From the NCBI GenBank assembly GCA_035308025.1, contig DATGHL010000048.1, positions 1 through 61,936 of the forward strand: 61,936 nucleotides of DNA, in the 5' to 3' direction. This document shows, piece by piece, positions 25,176 to 35,137 of the stretch. This DNA comes from Candidatus Binataceae bacterium (GTDB lineage: Bacteria; Desulfobacterota; Binatia; Binatales; Binataceae). The notes under the pieces are model-generated. The model was not told the origin of the DNA. It did no database searches and saw only the letters and a list, made by a program, of their open reading frames with translations. The first letter of the stretch is position 1. Every line of letters starts with the position of its first letter. The translations under genes and the position numbers were made by a program.

Positions 25176-27190
25176 CGCAACTCCAGGTGCAGGTTGCCGA
25201 AGTCGTCGGTGTGGGCGGCGAATTCGGGCGCGACGTAGGCGGTGGCGCTGAGCTCGACGACGATGAGCGGGCCGTTGAGGCGAGCGCCGGCGCCCAGCGT
25301 GTCGCGCGCATAGACGGGAATCGTGCGCGCGACGTCGGCGACGATCGCAGAGGCGCGGGCAAGTGGTTGTGGTCGCGGCTTCGCGCCGAGTCGGGTCTGG
25401 GCGAGCGCGGGTGCAGGCGCGGAGGCGCGCACGCGGAGGTTGACGACTTCGACGGGCGCGTCGGGCGCGGCATGGCCGAAGGTCCGGCGGTGGCGCTCGT
25501 GAAAATCGTCAAGGAAGCGCGGGCGGAGCTGGATTTCTATTTCGTAGGACTGGCCGCGATAGCGCAGATCGGCCCAGAGCTCGTGGCGGATGGAAGCGGG
25601 CGCTGCGCCATCGGCTAGCAGAGCGGCGCGGGCGCGCTCGATCAGCGGACGGGCGCGGCGCTCGAGCGCGCGCAGTTCCGGATGCGGATCGCGAATCGTG
25701 AGGGAGAGCTCGCGGCCGAGCGGCGCCGCGAGCGCGCCCCACGCGCAGAGGAGTCCAGGATTTCGCGGCATCACGATGTGGCGGATGCCGAGGTCGAGCG
25801 CGAGTTCGCAGGCATGCATCGGTCCGGCGCCGCCGAAGGCGAGCAGTGTAAAATCGCGCGGATCGAAACCGCGCTCGACGGTGATGACGCGAATGGCGCG
25901 TTCCATGTTGGCGTTGACGACGCGAATCACGCCGCGCGCCGCGGCGGCAGGAGTGGACCTCATCTGGCGGGCAAGCTGAGCGAGCGCGCGGGCGGCGCGG
26001 TCGGGATGGAGTTGCATCGCGCCGCCGAGGAAGTTGCCGGCGAGCAGGCGGCCGGCGACGAGATTGGCGTCGGTGACGGTGGGTGCGATGCCGCGGCCAT
26101 AGCAGGCGGGGCCCGGGTCCGCGCCGGCGCTCTCGGGGCCGACTTTGAGCGAACCGCCGGCGTCGAGCGCGGCGAGCGAACCGCCGCCTGCGCCGACGGT
26201 ATGAATATCGATCACCGGCGTGCGCACCGGATAGCCGGAGGGATAGCTGAGGGTGCGCAGGCGCGCGCGGCCGTCGAACAGGGCGACGTCGGTGGAGGTG
26301 CCGCCCATGTCGAAGGTGATAAGGCGGTCGAGAGCTTTTTGCGTCGATTGCGCCGTCCGCGCTCCGCGGTTGCGCGGCACGGATGACGCGGAATCGCGAG
26401 CCAGCGTGGCGGCGCCGACGACGCCGGCGGCGGGCCCGGAGAGGATGGTGCGCACGGGTTCGGCGCAGGCGAGAGCGACGCCGATCGCGCTGCCGTTGGA
26501 CTGCATCACGCGCAGGGCCGAGCCGCCCAGACGCCGCTCGAGCTGCGTCAGATGCGCGACCATCCGTGGGGCAACGTAGGCATTGACCACGGTGGTCGAA
26601 AGCCGTTCGAACTCGCGATACTCGGGCAGGATGCGATGGGAGATCGAGAGCGCGAGCTTGAGCGGGGCCAGGGTGCGGGCGATCGCCTGCTCGCTTTTCG
26701 GGTTGGCATAGGAATGGAGGAGGCAGACGGCGATCGCCTCGACGCCGGCGCGTGCGAGGGCGGTGCGCAGCGTGCGAAGTTCCGTGGCGCGAAGGGGCGT
26801 TTCGATGTGGCCATCGAAGAGCGTGCGGCCGCCGACGCCGAAACGACGATCGCGCGGCACCAGCGGCGCAGGCCGGCTCGGCGCCAGCGCATAAAGGTCT
26901 GTGCGGTTCTGGCGGCCGATTTCGATCAGATCCTCGAAGCCACGATCGGTTACGAGCGCGACCCGTGCGCCCTTTTTCTCCAGCAGGGCGTTCGTTGCGA
27001 CGGTTGAGCTATAGGTGACGACGGTTGGAGCCCGGCCGTCGATAATCGCGACGAGTCCGCGGAAGACCGCCTCTGCGGGATCGTGCGGAGTCGAAGGGAG
27101 TTTGTGGACGCGGATTTCGCCGTCGATCAGAGCGACGAGGTCGGTGAAGGTGCCGCCGGTGTCGATCCCGACGAAGAGCGGCGCAGGCAT
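25172..27190 (-). CDS. hydantoinase/oxoprolinase family protein, subunit A
   Basis: A 672-residue HyuA-type ATPase subunit of the ASKHA fold. Phosphate-1 motif FVGIDTGGTFTDLVA opens the protein, ILSGPAAGVVGAA and FDMGGTSTDVAL follow, and LLAFGGAGPMHACELA marks the C-terminal half. The start at 27190 (MPAPLFVGID) is chosen over a frame opening 54 nt upstream because that extension would cover a transcription terminator. Insert-rich Arg/Ala sequence near residue 270 (PRNRGARTAQST) is unusual. Coupled by ATGA overlap to the B subunit gene. Confidence 0.92.
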   Translation of the reverse strand: MPAPLFVGIDTGGTFTDLVALIDGEIRVHKLPSTPHDPAEAVFRGLVAIIDGRAPTVVTYSSTVATNALLEKKGARVALVTDRGFEDLIEIGRQNRTDLYALAPSRPAPLVPRDRRFGVGGRTLFDGHIETPLRATELRTLRTALARAGVEAIAVCLLHSYANPKSEQAIARTLAPLKLALSISHRILPEYREFERLSTTVVNAYVAPRMVAHLTQLERRLGGSALRVMQSNGSAIGVALACAEPVRTILSGPAAGVVGAATLARDSASSVPRNRGARTAQSTQKALDRLITFDMGGTSTDVALFDGRARLRTLSYPSGYPVRTPVIDIHTVGAGGGSLAALDAGGSLKVGPESAGADPGPACYGRGIAPTVTDANLVAGRLLAGNFLGGAMQLHPDRAARALAQLARQMRSTPAAAARGVIRVVNANMERAIRVITVERGFDPRDFTLLAFGGAGPMHACELALDLGIRHIVMPRNPGLLCAWGALAAPLGRELSLTIRDPHPELRALERRARPLIERARAALLADGAAPASIRHELWADLRYRGQSYEIEIQLRPRFLDDFHERHRRTFGHAAPDAPVEVVNLRVRASAPAPALAQTRLGAKPRPQPLARASAIVADVARTIPVYARDTLGAGARLNGPLIVVELSATAYVAPEFAAHTDDFGNLHLELR

Positions 27191-27205
27191 GGAGCTGATT
27201 GAAAC

Positions 27206-27235
27206 AAAAAAGCCGCAGGCAATGCTACCTGCGGC
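27206..27235 (-). terminator. intrinsic terminator between fmdB-like gene and hyuA
   Basis: Perfect 8-bp stem gccgcagg/cctgcggc with an 8-nt loop, followed on the minus strand by six T. It lies 43 bp beyond the FmdB-type gene's stop and only 15 bp before the hyuA start. Confidence 0.8.
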
Positions 27236-27277
27236 GGCGATCACGAAGTTAGGGCGCGAGCAGTCGGCGGGCGTTTA

Positions 27278-27685
27278 TCAGTCGGCGGATTTGGATGCGC
27301 CTTTGTCGGAGCTATCGGCCTTCGCGCTAACGGACCTGGCGCCGGCGGATTTCGAGCTGTCAGCCGATTTTTCGGCAGACTTTTCAGAAGACTTGGCAGG
27401 CTTGGTCGCGGCGTCTTTGGCGGCGCTGTCTGATGATCCATTGCTACTGGAGTCGCTGGCGGCGCCAGTGGATGCTGAGGAATCGATGGCGGTAGCATCG
27501 GTCTTGCCTTTGTTCGCATAGTCGGTGGCGTACCAGCCGCTGCCCTTGAGCACGAAGGAGGTCGCCGAGATGATCCGCTCGACCTTGCCCTTGCAGGTCG
27601 GGCACTTTTTCAAGGCATTCTCGGTGATGCGCTGGGTGACTTCGAAAACTCCGCAGTTATGGCACTTATATTCGTAGATTGGCAT
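27278..27685 (-). CDS. FmdB-type zinc ribbon protein with Ser/Ala/Lys-rich tail
   Basis: A 135-residue protein beginning [12 protein letters not shown], the signature of the FmdB/CxxC_CxxC_SSSS regulator family; the second pair is CPTCKG. The short C-terminal signature [13 protein letters not shown] follows. About 80 further residues are almost entirely Ser, Ala, Lys and Asp, a disordered tail longer than usual. Start at 27685 gives the family's conserved N-terminus. Role in the family is poorly defined. Confidence 0.9.
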   Translation of the reverse strand: MPIYEYKCHNCGVFEVTQRITENALKKCPTCKGKVERIISATSFVLKGSGWYATDYANKGKTDATAIDSSASTGAASDSSSNGSSDSAAKDAATKPAKSSEKSAEKSADSSKSAGARSVSAKADSSDKGASKSAD

Positions 27686-27831
27686 GAGATTCAAGCAACT
27701 CTATTGACGGTCGCGCCTGCTGCACGCGAGCAAAGGCTCTACTTCGTAGGTAACCATGCGGCGATTCATTGTCAATCACATCCATCGAGTGCCAGTTGAT
27801 TTTGCGGCTGGATGCGGCGGGGATGCACGCT

Positions 27832-28146
27832 TTATCCAAACGATGGGGCCGCGCCGATGGTCAGGTACTGAAGCAGACTCGTGATCACAACCCGCTGAAG
27901 GAAGCCGATGGCGAGCAGCACCACCATCGGAGAGAGGTCGATGCCGCCAAAAACTGTCGGCAGATGCTCGCGCACGAAGTCGAACACCGGCTCGGTGACT
28001 GAATAGAGAAAGCGCACGATCGGGTTGTACGGGTTGGGCTCGATCCAGGTCAGCAACACGGCGACGAAGACGATCCAGAAATAGATGTTGAGCAGCTGGT
28101 AGATAGTCGTGAGCGTCCAGCCGATGAGTTGGTTCCAGAAGATCAC
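27832..28146 (-). CDS. YggT family membrane protein
   Basis: A 104-residue integral membrane protein with two hydrophobic hairpins: LLNIYFWIVFVAVLLTWI, then the conserved NPIVRFLYSVTEPVFDFVREHLP, then LSPMVVLLAIGFLQRVVI. YggT proteins are linked to cell envelope, osmotic or division-related functions. Immediately downstream of proC in the same direction, an arrangement common across bacteria. Confidence 0.92.
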   Translation of the reverse strand: MIFWNQLIGWTLTTIYQLLNIYFWIVFVAVLLTWIEPNPYNPIVRFLYSVTEPVFDFVREHLPTVFGGIDLSPMVVLLAIGFLQRVVITSLLQYLTIGAAPSFG

Positions 28147-28164
28147 GGATTATGTCCTAAACGG

Positions 28165-29031
28165 TTAGTTGCGGCCGAGATCGCGAGAGCGCTCAGCGGC
28201 GGCATGCAGGGCTTTAGAGACAATATCAGAAAAGCCGGACTCGGCGAACTTACGCAGGGCAGCCTCGGTGGTGCCGCCGGGTGAGGCGACGATGCGGATG
28301 AGTTCGGCGGCGTCGAGCGGCGACTGGCGCATATTCTCCTCCGCACCGCGCACGGTCTTGAGCGCCATCCGGAGTGAAAGTGCGGGCGGGAGGCCCTCGG
28401 CGACTCCGGCGTCGGTCAGCGCCTTGACGAAGAGATAGACGTAGGCTGGGCCGCTACCGCTGAGAGCCGTCACGGCGTCGAGCAAGGTCTCGTCGTCGAG
28501 CGCCACGGCGTCGCCGACGGCGCGGAAGAGGCGCAGCGCGAAAGCTTCGTCGGCCTTGGAGGCGCCGGGCGCGCGCACCATCGCGGCCATGCCCTGCCCG
28601 ACCATCGCGGGCGCATTCGGCATCACGCGAACGACCCGCGCGGCGGCTCCGAAGGCGGCGGCAAAGCGACCGAGCGTGATGCCCGCAGCGATCGAGATGA
28701 AGAGGCGGTCTTTGGCCGCGAGTGAGCGCGGAGTTTTCCCGCTGCGCGCCGTGGTTTTCGCGGCCGGCGGGGCGAAGACGGTCGCGATCTCGCGCAGCAC
28801 CTCGTCGATATTCTGCGGCTTGACGGCAAAGAGAATCGCGCGCGCGTTGCGAACTACTTCGAGGTTGTCGGCGGTAGCGTCGATCTTGAGCTTGCGTTTG
28901 ATCTGCCGGCGGCGCGCGGCGTCGACGTCGGAGGCGATGAGGTCGGCGGGCGTGAAGACCTGGCCCTCAACCAGCCCGCGCATCAGCGCCTCGGCCATGT
29001 TGCCGCCCCCGATAAAACCCAGCTTTTTCAT
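28165..29031 (-). CDS. proC: pyrroline-5-carboxylate reductase
   Basis: A 288-residue enzyme reducing 1-pyrroline-5-carboxylate to proline with NAD(P)H. The Rossmann start KLGFIGGGNMAEALMRGL, the FAVKPQ strand, RVMPNAPAMVGQGM and the C-terminal signature ALSGSGPAYVYLFVKAL plus SPGGTTEAALR are all conserved. Length is slightly above the usual 270 because of a small insert near residue 95 (TTARSGKTPRS). First gene of a proC-yggT pair. Confidence 0.95.
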   Translation of the reverse strand: MKKLGFIGGGNMAEALMRGLVEGQVFTPADLIASDVDAARRRQIKRKLKIDATADNLEVVRNARAILFAVKPQNIDEVLREIATVFAPPAAKTTARSGKTPRSLAAKDRLFISIAAGITLGRFAAAFGAAARVVRVMPNAPAMVGQGMAAMVRAPGASKADEAFALRLFRAVGDAVALDDETLLDAVTALSGSGPAYVYLFVKALTDAGVAEGLPPALSLRMALKTVRGAEENMRQSPLDAAELIRIVASPGGTTEAALRKFAESGFSDIVSKALHAAAERSRDLGRN

Positions 29032-29070
29032 CGCCTACCTTTCCCCCTGCTCCGTAGTGGCCGAGGTATC

Positions 29071-30339
29071 TTACGTGATCCGCTGGGCGGCGGCTTCAAG
29101 GGCTGGGCGGAAATTCGGATGGCTGATAGCCGCCAGGCGGCGGGCACGCTCGGCGAGCGGACGGCCGCGCAGCTCGGCCGCGCCAAACTCAGTGACGATG
29201 ACGTCGGCGTCACTGCGCGGGGTCGTAACGATGCCGTCGGCCAGGGCGGGCACGATCCGGCTGTTGATGTCGTTGCGCGCAGTCGAAGGCAGCGCGATGA
29301 TCGCGCGCCCGGCCGAGGCGAGCTGTGCGCCGCGCACGAAGTCGCCCTGTCCGCCGGTGCCGCCGATATATTCGCCGGCTGCAGTCTCGGCGTTGATCTG
29401 GCCGCTCAGGTCCACCTCAATCGCGGAGTTGATCGCAACGAATTTGCCGAGGCGACAGAGGACGTTCGCGCCATGCGTATGCATGTAGGTGAAGAGGCGA
29501 ATCGCGCGGTTTTTGTGGGCGAAGCGGTAGAGCCGCTCGGTGCCGACCAGCAACGCTGCGGCGGTGATGCCGGTATCGATCGGTTTGCGGGCGTTGGTGA
29601 CGACCCCGGCTTCGATCAAGTCGGCGACGCGATCGCTGATCAGTCCGGAATGAAAGCCGAGGTCGCGGCGATCGCCGAGCTGCGCGAGCACGGCGTCGGG
29701 AATCGCGCCGACGCCGATCTGGATCGTCGTCCCATCTTCGATGTAACCGCAGATGTGGCCGGCGATTTTTTCTTCGATCGCAGAAATTGGCTGGGGCCGG
29801 GATTGCGGCAGCGGGCGCGACGTGCGCACGAGGTAATCGATGCGTTCCGGCGCAATTTGCCCGTCGCAATAGGTCCACGGCAGCTCGGCATTGACCTCGG
29901 CGATAACGACGCGCGCCCGCGCGATCGCGAACTGTTGGAAGTCGTTGGCGATTCCGAAGCTGTAGGCGCCACTTTCGTCGGGCTCGCTCAGTTGGACGAA
30001 AACCACGTCACTGCGAATGGCGCCGCTATCGAAGTAGCCCTTCAATTGCGAAAGATGAGCCGGCAAGACGCGCAGCATTCCGGCGCGGGAGAGCGCCAGC
30101 AGATTACCCATCGCGCCGAAGCTGGTGAAACTCAGGACGTCGGCGTGCTCGGGCTTCAAAGTCTGGCGCGAGCGGACGCCCGCGAGAAAGACCTCGGCGC
30201 GGCCGATCCGATGCCGCTGTTCGAGCAGCTTTTCGACCAACGTCGCGGGCTCGCCGATCCCCTGGCCCCAGACGACCTGCTCGCCCGGATGAATGATGCC
30301 CGCGAGATCGAGGTCCTCGAGCTTGATCTCGCGCGGCAT
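29071..30339 (-). CDS. acetyl-CoA hydrolase/transferase family protein (paralogue 1)
   Basis: A 422-residue family I-like CoA-transferase of the 4-hydroxybutyrate/acetyl-CoA hydrolase type. Two open alpha/beta domains are visible: the first starts VVWGQGIGEPATLVEKLL; the second has GTTIQIGVGAIPDAVLAQL. The catalytic Glu is expected in FVAINSAIEVDLSGQINAE, followed by GGTGGQGDFVRGAQ, the CoA-binding segment. Close relative of the gene at 58660-59943, with colinear sequence throughout. Likely moves CoA between short or modified acyl groups; substrate unknown. Confidence 0.9.
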   Translation of the reverse strand: MPREIKLEDLDLAGIIHPGEQVVWGQGIGEPATLVEKLLEQRHRIGRAEVFLAGVRSRQTLKPEHADVLSFTSFGAMGNLLALSRAGMLRVLPAHLSQLKGYFDSGAIRSDVVFVQLSEPDESGAYSFGIANDFQQFAIARARVVIAEVNAELPWTYCDGQIAPERIDYLVRTSRPLPQSRPQPISAIEEKIAGHICGYIEDGTTIQIGVGAIPDAVLAQLGDRRDLGFHSGLISDRVADLIEAGVVTNARKPIDTGITAAALLVGTERLYRFAHKNRAIRLFTYMHTHGANVLCRLGKFVAINSAIEVDLSGQINAETAAGEYIGGTGGQGDFVRGAQLASAGRAIIALPSTARNDINSRIVPALADGIVTTPRSDADVIVTEFGAAELRGRPLAERARRLAAISHPNFRPALEAAAQRIT

Positions 30340-30349
30340 CGTCGCGCTG

Positions 30350-31954
30350 CTAAGCCTGACGGAAGGCGAGGATGCTGCCCTCGCCGTTGGCCGAGACGTA
30401 GATCGAGCCGTCGCGGTCTTGCGCGATGCCAGCGAAGGGCCGGATTGGTCCGGGGAGCAGTCCCGGGATGCCGGCCAAAACGTGTGGCACGACGCCCATC
30501 GGCGAGCCGATGGGGAGATTCGAGGCGATCGTCTCCTGCTTGCGTGACTTGGTCGAGAAGCGAATCAGCTGGTGCGCGCCTGGGTCCACGACATAAAGGT
30601 CGTCACCTGAGAGCAGCACGCCCTGCGGCTCGCGCAGTCCGCCGAGCACCTCGCTGACGCCGCCATTGACGTGAACGACGCGGCCTTTGCCGGCTTCGGT
30701 GACGTAGCATGAGCCGTCGGGCGCGACCGCAACTCCGGTCGGTCGCGACAAGCCGCTGGCTGCCGTCTTGGTCTCCTTGCCTGTAATGACGAGGACGCGC
30801 CCGCCGCCGCTCTCTGCGACCACGATCGCGCCGTTCGGCGCCATCGCCACGCCATGAATTTCCTGCAGGCCCTTGGCGTTTTCGGTCATCGCATGAGAGG
30901 TCGGATGGTAGGTCGTGACGTCGCCGGCGGAAGTCGTAACAAGGAGATTGCCGTCGGGCGCGGCGCCGAGTCCGCGCACGAAGCCCGGGAAGGCCCCATC
31001 GAAGAGCATCCCGACGCGCCGCTGCGCGCCGTTGGGATCGACCGCCGCCATGCTGATGCCGTCGGCGGCGTAGAGCACGCCGTCACTGCCGACCGCGAGC
31101 CCGGCCGGTTCGCAGAAGCCTGGGGGAATCAGCCGCCGTTCGCTGCCATCGGCCATCAACTCGGCGACGCCGCCGTCGGTGAAGTGTGAGATGAAAATGC
31201 GATCGTCGGCGGTGAGCGCGAAGTTGTCGAGACCCGGACGCACTTTCGCGTGGACCCGCTTGGTGGCGCTCTGCAAATCGATCTTCAGGATCTCGCCGGT
31301 GCGGCCCTGGGTGCTGATGAGTTCGCCTTTGCTGTTGATTTTCACCGCGGTCGGCAGGCCGAGGTCCTTGATAAAGGGTTCGGGACGGCCGCCGCCGACA
31401 GCGACGCGCCAGATGGCGTTTTCGCCGAGCACGGGAAAATAGATGTAGCCGTCGGGGCCGAGAAAGAGCGCGTTGGGCAGCGGCAGATTATCTGCTATCA
31501 GCCGAGGCGCGTGGCCGTCGGCAAACAGCTCCCACATCCGCCCGTTGGGCCGGCATTCGTCCATGAAGATGCGATCCTGATGAACCGTCACGCCGTTGGC
31601 GGCGCTGACGTGGTCGGCGATGATCCGCACCTCGCCATTGGGTGAGCGCGCGCAGACCCGCTCGCTCATCACCTCGGTAATGTAGAGGGTGCCTTTCGAG
31701 TCGAAGGCGAGGTCGTCGGGCGCGATGATCGGTCCGCCCTGCGGGCTGATGATCGAAACTTCGCCGCTGACCGTATCGATCGCGCTGAGCTGGCTGCCGA
31801 AGGCCTGGGCGACGTAGAGCCGCTTGTCGGGTCCGATGCGCATCCCATTGGCGCCGTAGAGCGCGCTCGGCGGGGTGAGTTGCGTGCATTTCCATCCGTT
31901 GGCGACGGTGGCCGCCAACGCCGATGAGCCGTAGCGATTGCTGGTTTGTGCCAT
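30350..31954 (-). CDS. SMP-30/NHL-type beta-propeller protein
   Basis: A 534-residue, all-beta protein built from two propellers' worth of NHL/SMP-30 repeats: PDDLAFDSKGTLYITE, PNALFLGPDGYIYFPV, PAGLAVGSDGVLYAAD, RPTGVAVAPDGSCYVTE and FAGIAQDRDGSIYVSA. There is no signal peptide. Start at 31954 (MAQTSNRYG) follows ggaggt; the frame opens 69 nt upstream. Members of this fold include lactonases and esterases, but catalytic metal ligands were not identified. It ends 10 bp before the CoA-transferase gene starts to be read... both on the minus strand, this gene's end abutting that gene's start. Confidence 0.8.
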   Translation of the reverse strand: MAQTSNRYGSSALAATVANGWKCTQLTPPSALYGANGMRIGPDKRLYVAQAFGSQLSAIDTVSGEVSIISPQGGPIIAPDDLAFDSKGTLYITEVMSERVCARSPNGEVRIIADHVSAANGVTVHQDRIFMDECRPNGRMWELFADGHAPRLIADNLPLPNALFLGPDGYIYFPVLGENAIWRVAVGGGRPEPFIKDLGLPTAVKINSKGELISTQGRTGEILKIDLQSATKRVHAKVRPGLDNFALTADDRIFISHFTDGGVAELMADGSERRLIPPGFCEPAGLAVGSDGVLYAADGISMAAVDPNGAQRRVGMLFDGAFPGFVRGLGAAPDGNLLVTTSAGDVTTYHPTSHAMTENAKGLQEIHGVAMAPNGAIVVAESGGGRVLVITGKETKTAASGLSRPTGVAVAPDGSCYVTEAGKGRVVHVNGGVSEVLGGLREPQGVLLSGDDLYVVDPGAHQLIRFSTKSRKQETIASNLPIGSPMGVVPHVLAGIPGLLPGPIRPFAGIAQDRDGSIYVSANGEGSILAFRQA

Positions 31955-32220
31955 TAGTCGAACCTCCGCCGAGTCAGTCGATAGTGTCGCGTAGCGCGGA
32001 TGAGGCCTGATCGTCAACAGCAAGAGCGGCGCTCGCAGACTCGTCTGCTCGACTCCAGCTCGTTGCGCTTGGTAAGGCTTCGTGCAGTGGCGGGCTTTTG
32101 CCGTACAATAGGCCGCGAACCTCGGCAGGCTGACGCCGGCCGAGCTCGCACGATTCCTGAAAATTGAACCGACGATCGCAGAGACGATTGCGCATAGACA
32201 GTGGCATAAGGGATTCCAAG

Positions 32221-33237
32221 GTGTTGCCCAAGGTTACGATTCTGATTCCAACTTATCGGCGGCCGCAGCCTTTGCGACGGGCGCTCAAGAGTGCGCTGGC
32301 GCAAACCTTCCGAGACTTTGAAGTCCAGGTTTGCGACGATGCCTCCGGCGATGAGACGGCGGCGGTCACGGCGGAGTTCGCCGCTCGTGACCGCCGGGTC
32401 AAATATGTCGGGCGCGCACAGAATCTGGGCATGATCGGTAATTTCGTGCGCTCGACCGAGGACGTCCGCACGCCATTTTTTACGGTGTTGGATGACGACG
32501 ACGTCGCCATGCCGGATTTCCTCGAGTCGGGTCTGGCGCAACTGGAGCGTTTCAGCGAAGCTCCCATATATTGCGGATTGCTCGTGTTCTGTTCGGAGGC
32601 GGGCGACTGTCTCGGCGCGCCGGCCGCGCCGGGCGCCGAGGGGCTGCATCAGCCGCCGGCGTTGATGGAAATGATGCGCAGCCAGAGCTTGGGCGGAGTC
32701 ATCTTCCGCACCGAGGGACTGCGGCGCGCGGGCGGCCTCGATGCGGAGATAAATTTCTCTTTCGATACGGATCTCCTCTGGCGCATCGCCGCGCGCTGGC
32801 CGATCGTGGTGGGACGGCAGCCCGGCGTCCTGCACTTCGTCTATGACGCCTCGGTCGGAAACTCATTGCGGGCGGAGATTTCACTGAAGGCGCTGCGCCG
32901 CATGTACACGAAGACCCAGAACGACGTGCGGGATTGTTCCGCTGAGGCCATGGCGCGGCTGCGCGAGGTTATCAGCGATTCCTACGCCCGCCTGGCGCTC
33001 CATGCGATTCAAACCGGTCAGCTCGAATCAGCCGCGGCGGCGGGCCGAGTCCTGCGGCTGGAAATGAATCGGCGGCTGGTCGGATTGTGCTTCGAGCGGA
33101 TCGCCGCGTCCCCGCGGCTCTCGCGTCCGATTGCGCGCTTGGTGCATAACACCCGCGGATGGCAGCAGTCTCGCCGCATGCGCAAGTTCCGTCATTTCAA
33201 TCCGCTTATAAGGCAAGCTCTACAAGCCTTGGCCTGA
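32221..33237 (+). CDS. glycosyltransferase family 2
   Basis: A 338-residue GT-A glycosyltransferase at the head of a polysaccharide operon. The N-terminus KVTILIPTYRRPQPLRRAL, the ensuing VCDDASGDET and the metal-binding VLDDDDVAMPDFLE are typical GT2 motifs; FSFDTDLLWRIA is the acceptor-side region. A GTG start at 32221 with aaggg upstream is preferred; a TTG at 32164 would add 19 non-family residues. The next gene starts 3 bp after its stop. Confidence 0.88.
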   Translation: MLPKVTILIPTYRRPQPLRRALKSALAQTFRDFEVQVCDDASGDETAAVTAEFAARDRRVKYVGRAQNLGMIGNFVRSTEDVRTPFFTVLDDDDVAMPDFLESGLAQLERFSEAPIYCGLLVFCSEAGDCLGAPAAPGAEGLHQPPALMEMMRSQSLGGVIFRTEGLRRAGGLDAEINFSFDTDLLWRIAARWPIVVGRQPGVLHFVYDASVGNSLRAEISLKALRRMYTKTQNDVRDCSAEAMARLREVISDSYARLALHAIQTGQLESAAAAGRVLRLEMNRRLVGLCFERIAASPRLSRPIARLVHNTRGWQQSRRMRKFRHFNPLIRQALQALA

Positions 33238-33240
33238 GCG

Positions 33241-35121
33241 ATGTGCGGAATTGCCGGAATCGTAACGCCGGGGCGCTACGAAGGGGTCGCGCAGGCGCTG
33301 ATGCGCATGAGCGCCGCAATCCGTCATCGCGGGCCGGACGCCGAGGGCGACTGGTCGGGCGTGGTCGGCGCGCGTACGGTCGCGCTGGGTTTCCGGCGAC
33401 TGGCGATTCTGGATTTGAGTGACGCCGGCCGGCAGCCGATGTTTCTGCCGGACCGCAGCCATGGGATTGTCTTCAATGGCGAGATTTACAATTACGTCGA
33501 GTTGCGCGACGAGCTGACCGCGCTCGGGGCGAGCTTCCGCACGCAGTCGGATACGGAAGTAATTCTGTGGGCGCTCTCGGTGTGGGGCGAGCAGGCGTTC
33601 GAGCGCTTCAACGGCATGTGGGCGCTAGCGTGGCTCGATCAGCGTGCCGCGCGGCTGGTGCTCTCGCGCGATCGGTTTGGCGAAAAGCCGCTCTATTACT
33701 ATCGCGACGATGACGATCAATTGTTCTTTGCGTCCGAGCTCAAGGCAATTCTGATTGGCACAGGACGGCGCTTCGCGGTGAACCCGATCGCGGTCGGGCG
33801 CTACCTCGGGCAGAGTCTGCTCGACGCGCAAGACGAGACATTTTTTGACGGGATTCGCGCCCTGCCGGCCGGGCACAATTTGCATTTCGATCTGAATCGC
33901 GGCCGGCTCGAAGAGACCCCGCGGCCCTACTGGAGCTTCGCGACCGCGGCGGTGGCGCAGCCGGTTGCCGATCGCATCGAGCAGGTGCGCGAGACCTTCC
34001 TCGACGCGGTGCGGATTCGTCTGCGCAGCGACGTGCCGGTTGGAGTGCTGTTATCGGGCGGCGTCGATTCGTCCGCGATCGCTGCGGCGATGCGCCTGGC
34101 GCTCGGCGCTGGCGCAGACCTGCACGCGATGTCGGCAACGTCGGACGATCGCCGCTACGACGAGAGCGCGTTCGTCGCGCAGGTCGCCAGCCATCTCGAT
34201 TGTCCGGTCCATTACGTCAAGCTGGCGCAGGCGCCCGCGCGCTGGTTCGAGCTGCTCAACCAGGTGACCTACGCGAACGACGAGCCGATCGGCAGCTTTT
34301 CCACCGTCGCGCACTATCTGCTGATGGAGCGGGCGCGCGAACTCGGAATCACGGTGATTCTGAGCGGGCAGGGGGCCGACGAGCTGCTCTGCGGCTACCT
34401 CAAGTTTCTGGGCTTCCATCTCAACGATCTCGTCCGCCGCGGTCGTCTGTGGAGTGCGGCCCGCACCTTCGGGAGCTTCGTGCGGCGCGGCACAGTCGTG
34501 CGGCAGTTTGAACTGAGCGAGGCCAAGCGCTATATGCCCGGCTTCATGCGGCCGCGGGAAATCGATATTCGCGGGCCGCGCCTGCGCGCAACTGATTGCT
34601 CACTCGACGTAAGTCTCGGCGCGGGCAATCTCGAGGCGCGGCAGCGCGCCGATCTTCTGCGCTTTTCCGTGCCCGCGCTCACGCACTACGAAGATCGCAG
34701 CTCGATGGCCTGGGCGCGGGAAATCCGGCTGCCCTTCCTGGATGCGCGGTTGATCAATCTGGTCCTGCCGCTGGCGCCGGAGTTAAAGTTGCGCGACGGC
34801 TGGACCAAGTGGGTTTTGCGCAAGGCGCTCGAGGATCTGCTGCCCGCGCCGATCATCTGGCGCAAGGACAAGCAGGGCTTTATCAACCCGCAGAGTGAAT
34901 GGCTCAAACATGAGCTGAAACCGCAGGTTGAGACGATGCTCAAGGGAGAAATGCTGACAGCGAGTCGCGGACTGATCGATCAGCCGGCGCTGCGTCAACG
35001 TTACGCGGCATATCAGAAGCAGCCGGCGGACCGCGGCGCGATCAGCTTCAAAGATGTCTTCAATCCGATCGTTACAGAGATCTGGGCGCGCCAGTTCGCC
35101 GCTCATCTGGCGGCGGCTTAG
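33241..35121 (+). CDS. asnB: asparagine synthase (glutamine-hydrolysing), AsnB type
   Basis: A 626-residue two-domain enzyme. The N-terminal Ntn glutaminase begins with Cys2 (MCGIAGIV) and contains RHRGPD and FNGEIYNYVELRDEL; the synthetase domain has the PP-loop LSGGVDSSA (residues 271-278) and SGQGADELLCGY. Such AsnB/exosortase-type amidotransferases are common in surface polysaccharide clusters, where they may amidate a sugar carboxylate instead of making free asparagine. Its place between two glycosyltransferase genes supports that role. Confidence 0.93.
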   Translation: MCGIAGIVTPGRYEGVAQALMRMSAAIRHRGPDAEGDWSGVVGARTVALGFRRLAILDLSDAGRQPMFLPDRSHGIVFNGEIYNYVELRDELTALGASFRTQSDTEVILWALSVWGEQAFERFNGMWALAWLDQRAARLVLSRDRFGEKPLYYYRDDDDQLFFASELKAILIGTGRRFAVNPIAVGRYLGQSLLDAQDETFFDGIRALPAGHNLHFDLNRGRLEETPRPYWSFATAAVAQPVADRIEQVRETFLDAVRIRLRSDVPVGVLLSGGVDSSAIAAAMRLALGAGADLHAMSATSDDRRYDESAFVAQVASHLDCPVHYVKLAQAPARWFELLNQVTYANDEPIGSFSTVAHYLLMERARELGITVILSGQGADELLCGYLKFLGFHLNDLVRRGRLWSAARTFGSFVRRGTVVRQFELSEAKRYMPGFMRPREIDIRGPRLRATDCSLDVSLGAGNLEARQRADLLRFSVPALTHYEDRSSMAWAREIRLPFLDARLINLVLPLAPELKLRDGWTKWVLRKALEDLLPAPIIWRKDKQGFINPQSEWLKHELKPQVETMLKGEMLTASRGLIDQPALRQRYAAYQKQPADRGAISFKDVFNPIVTEIWARQFAAHLAAA

Positions 35122-35137
35122 CCTCACACTCCGAGTC

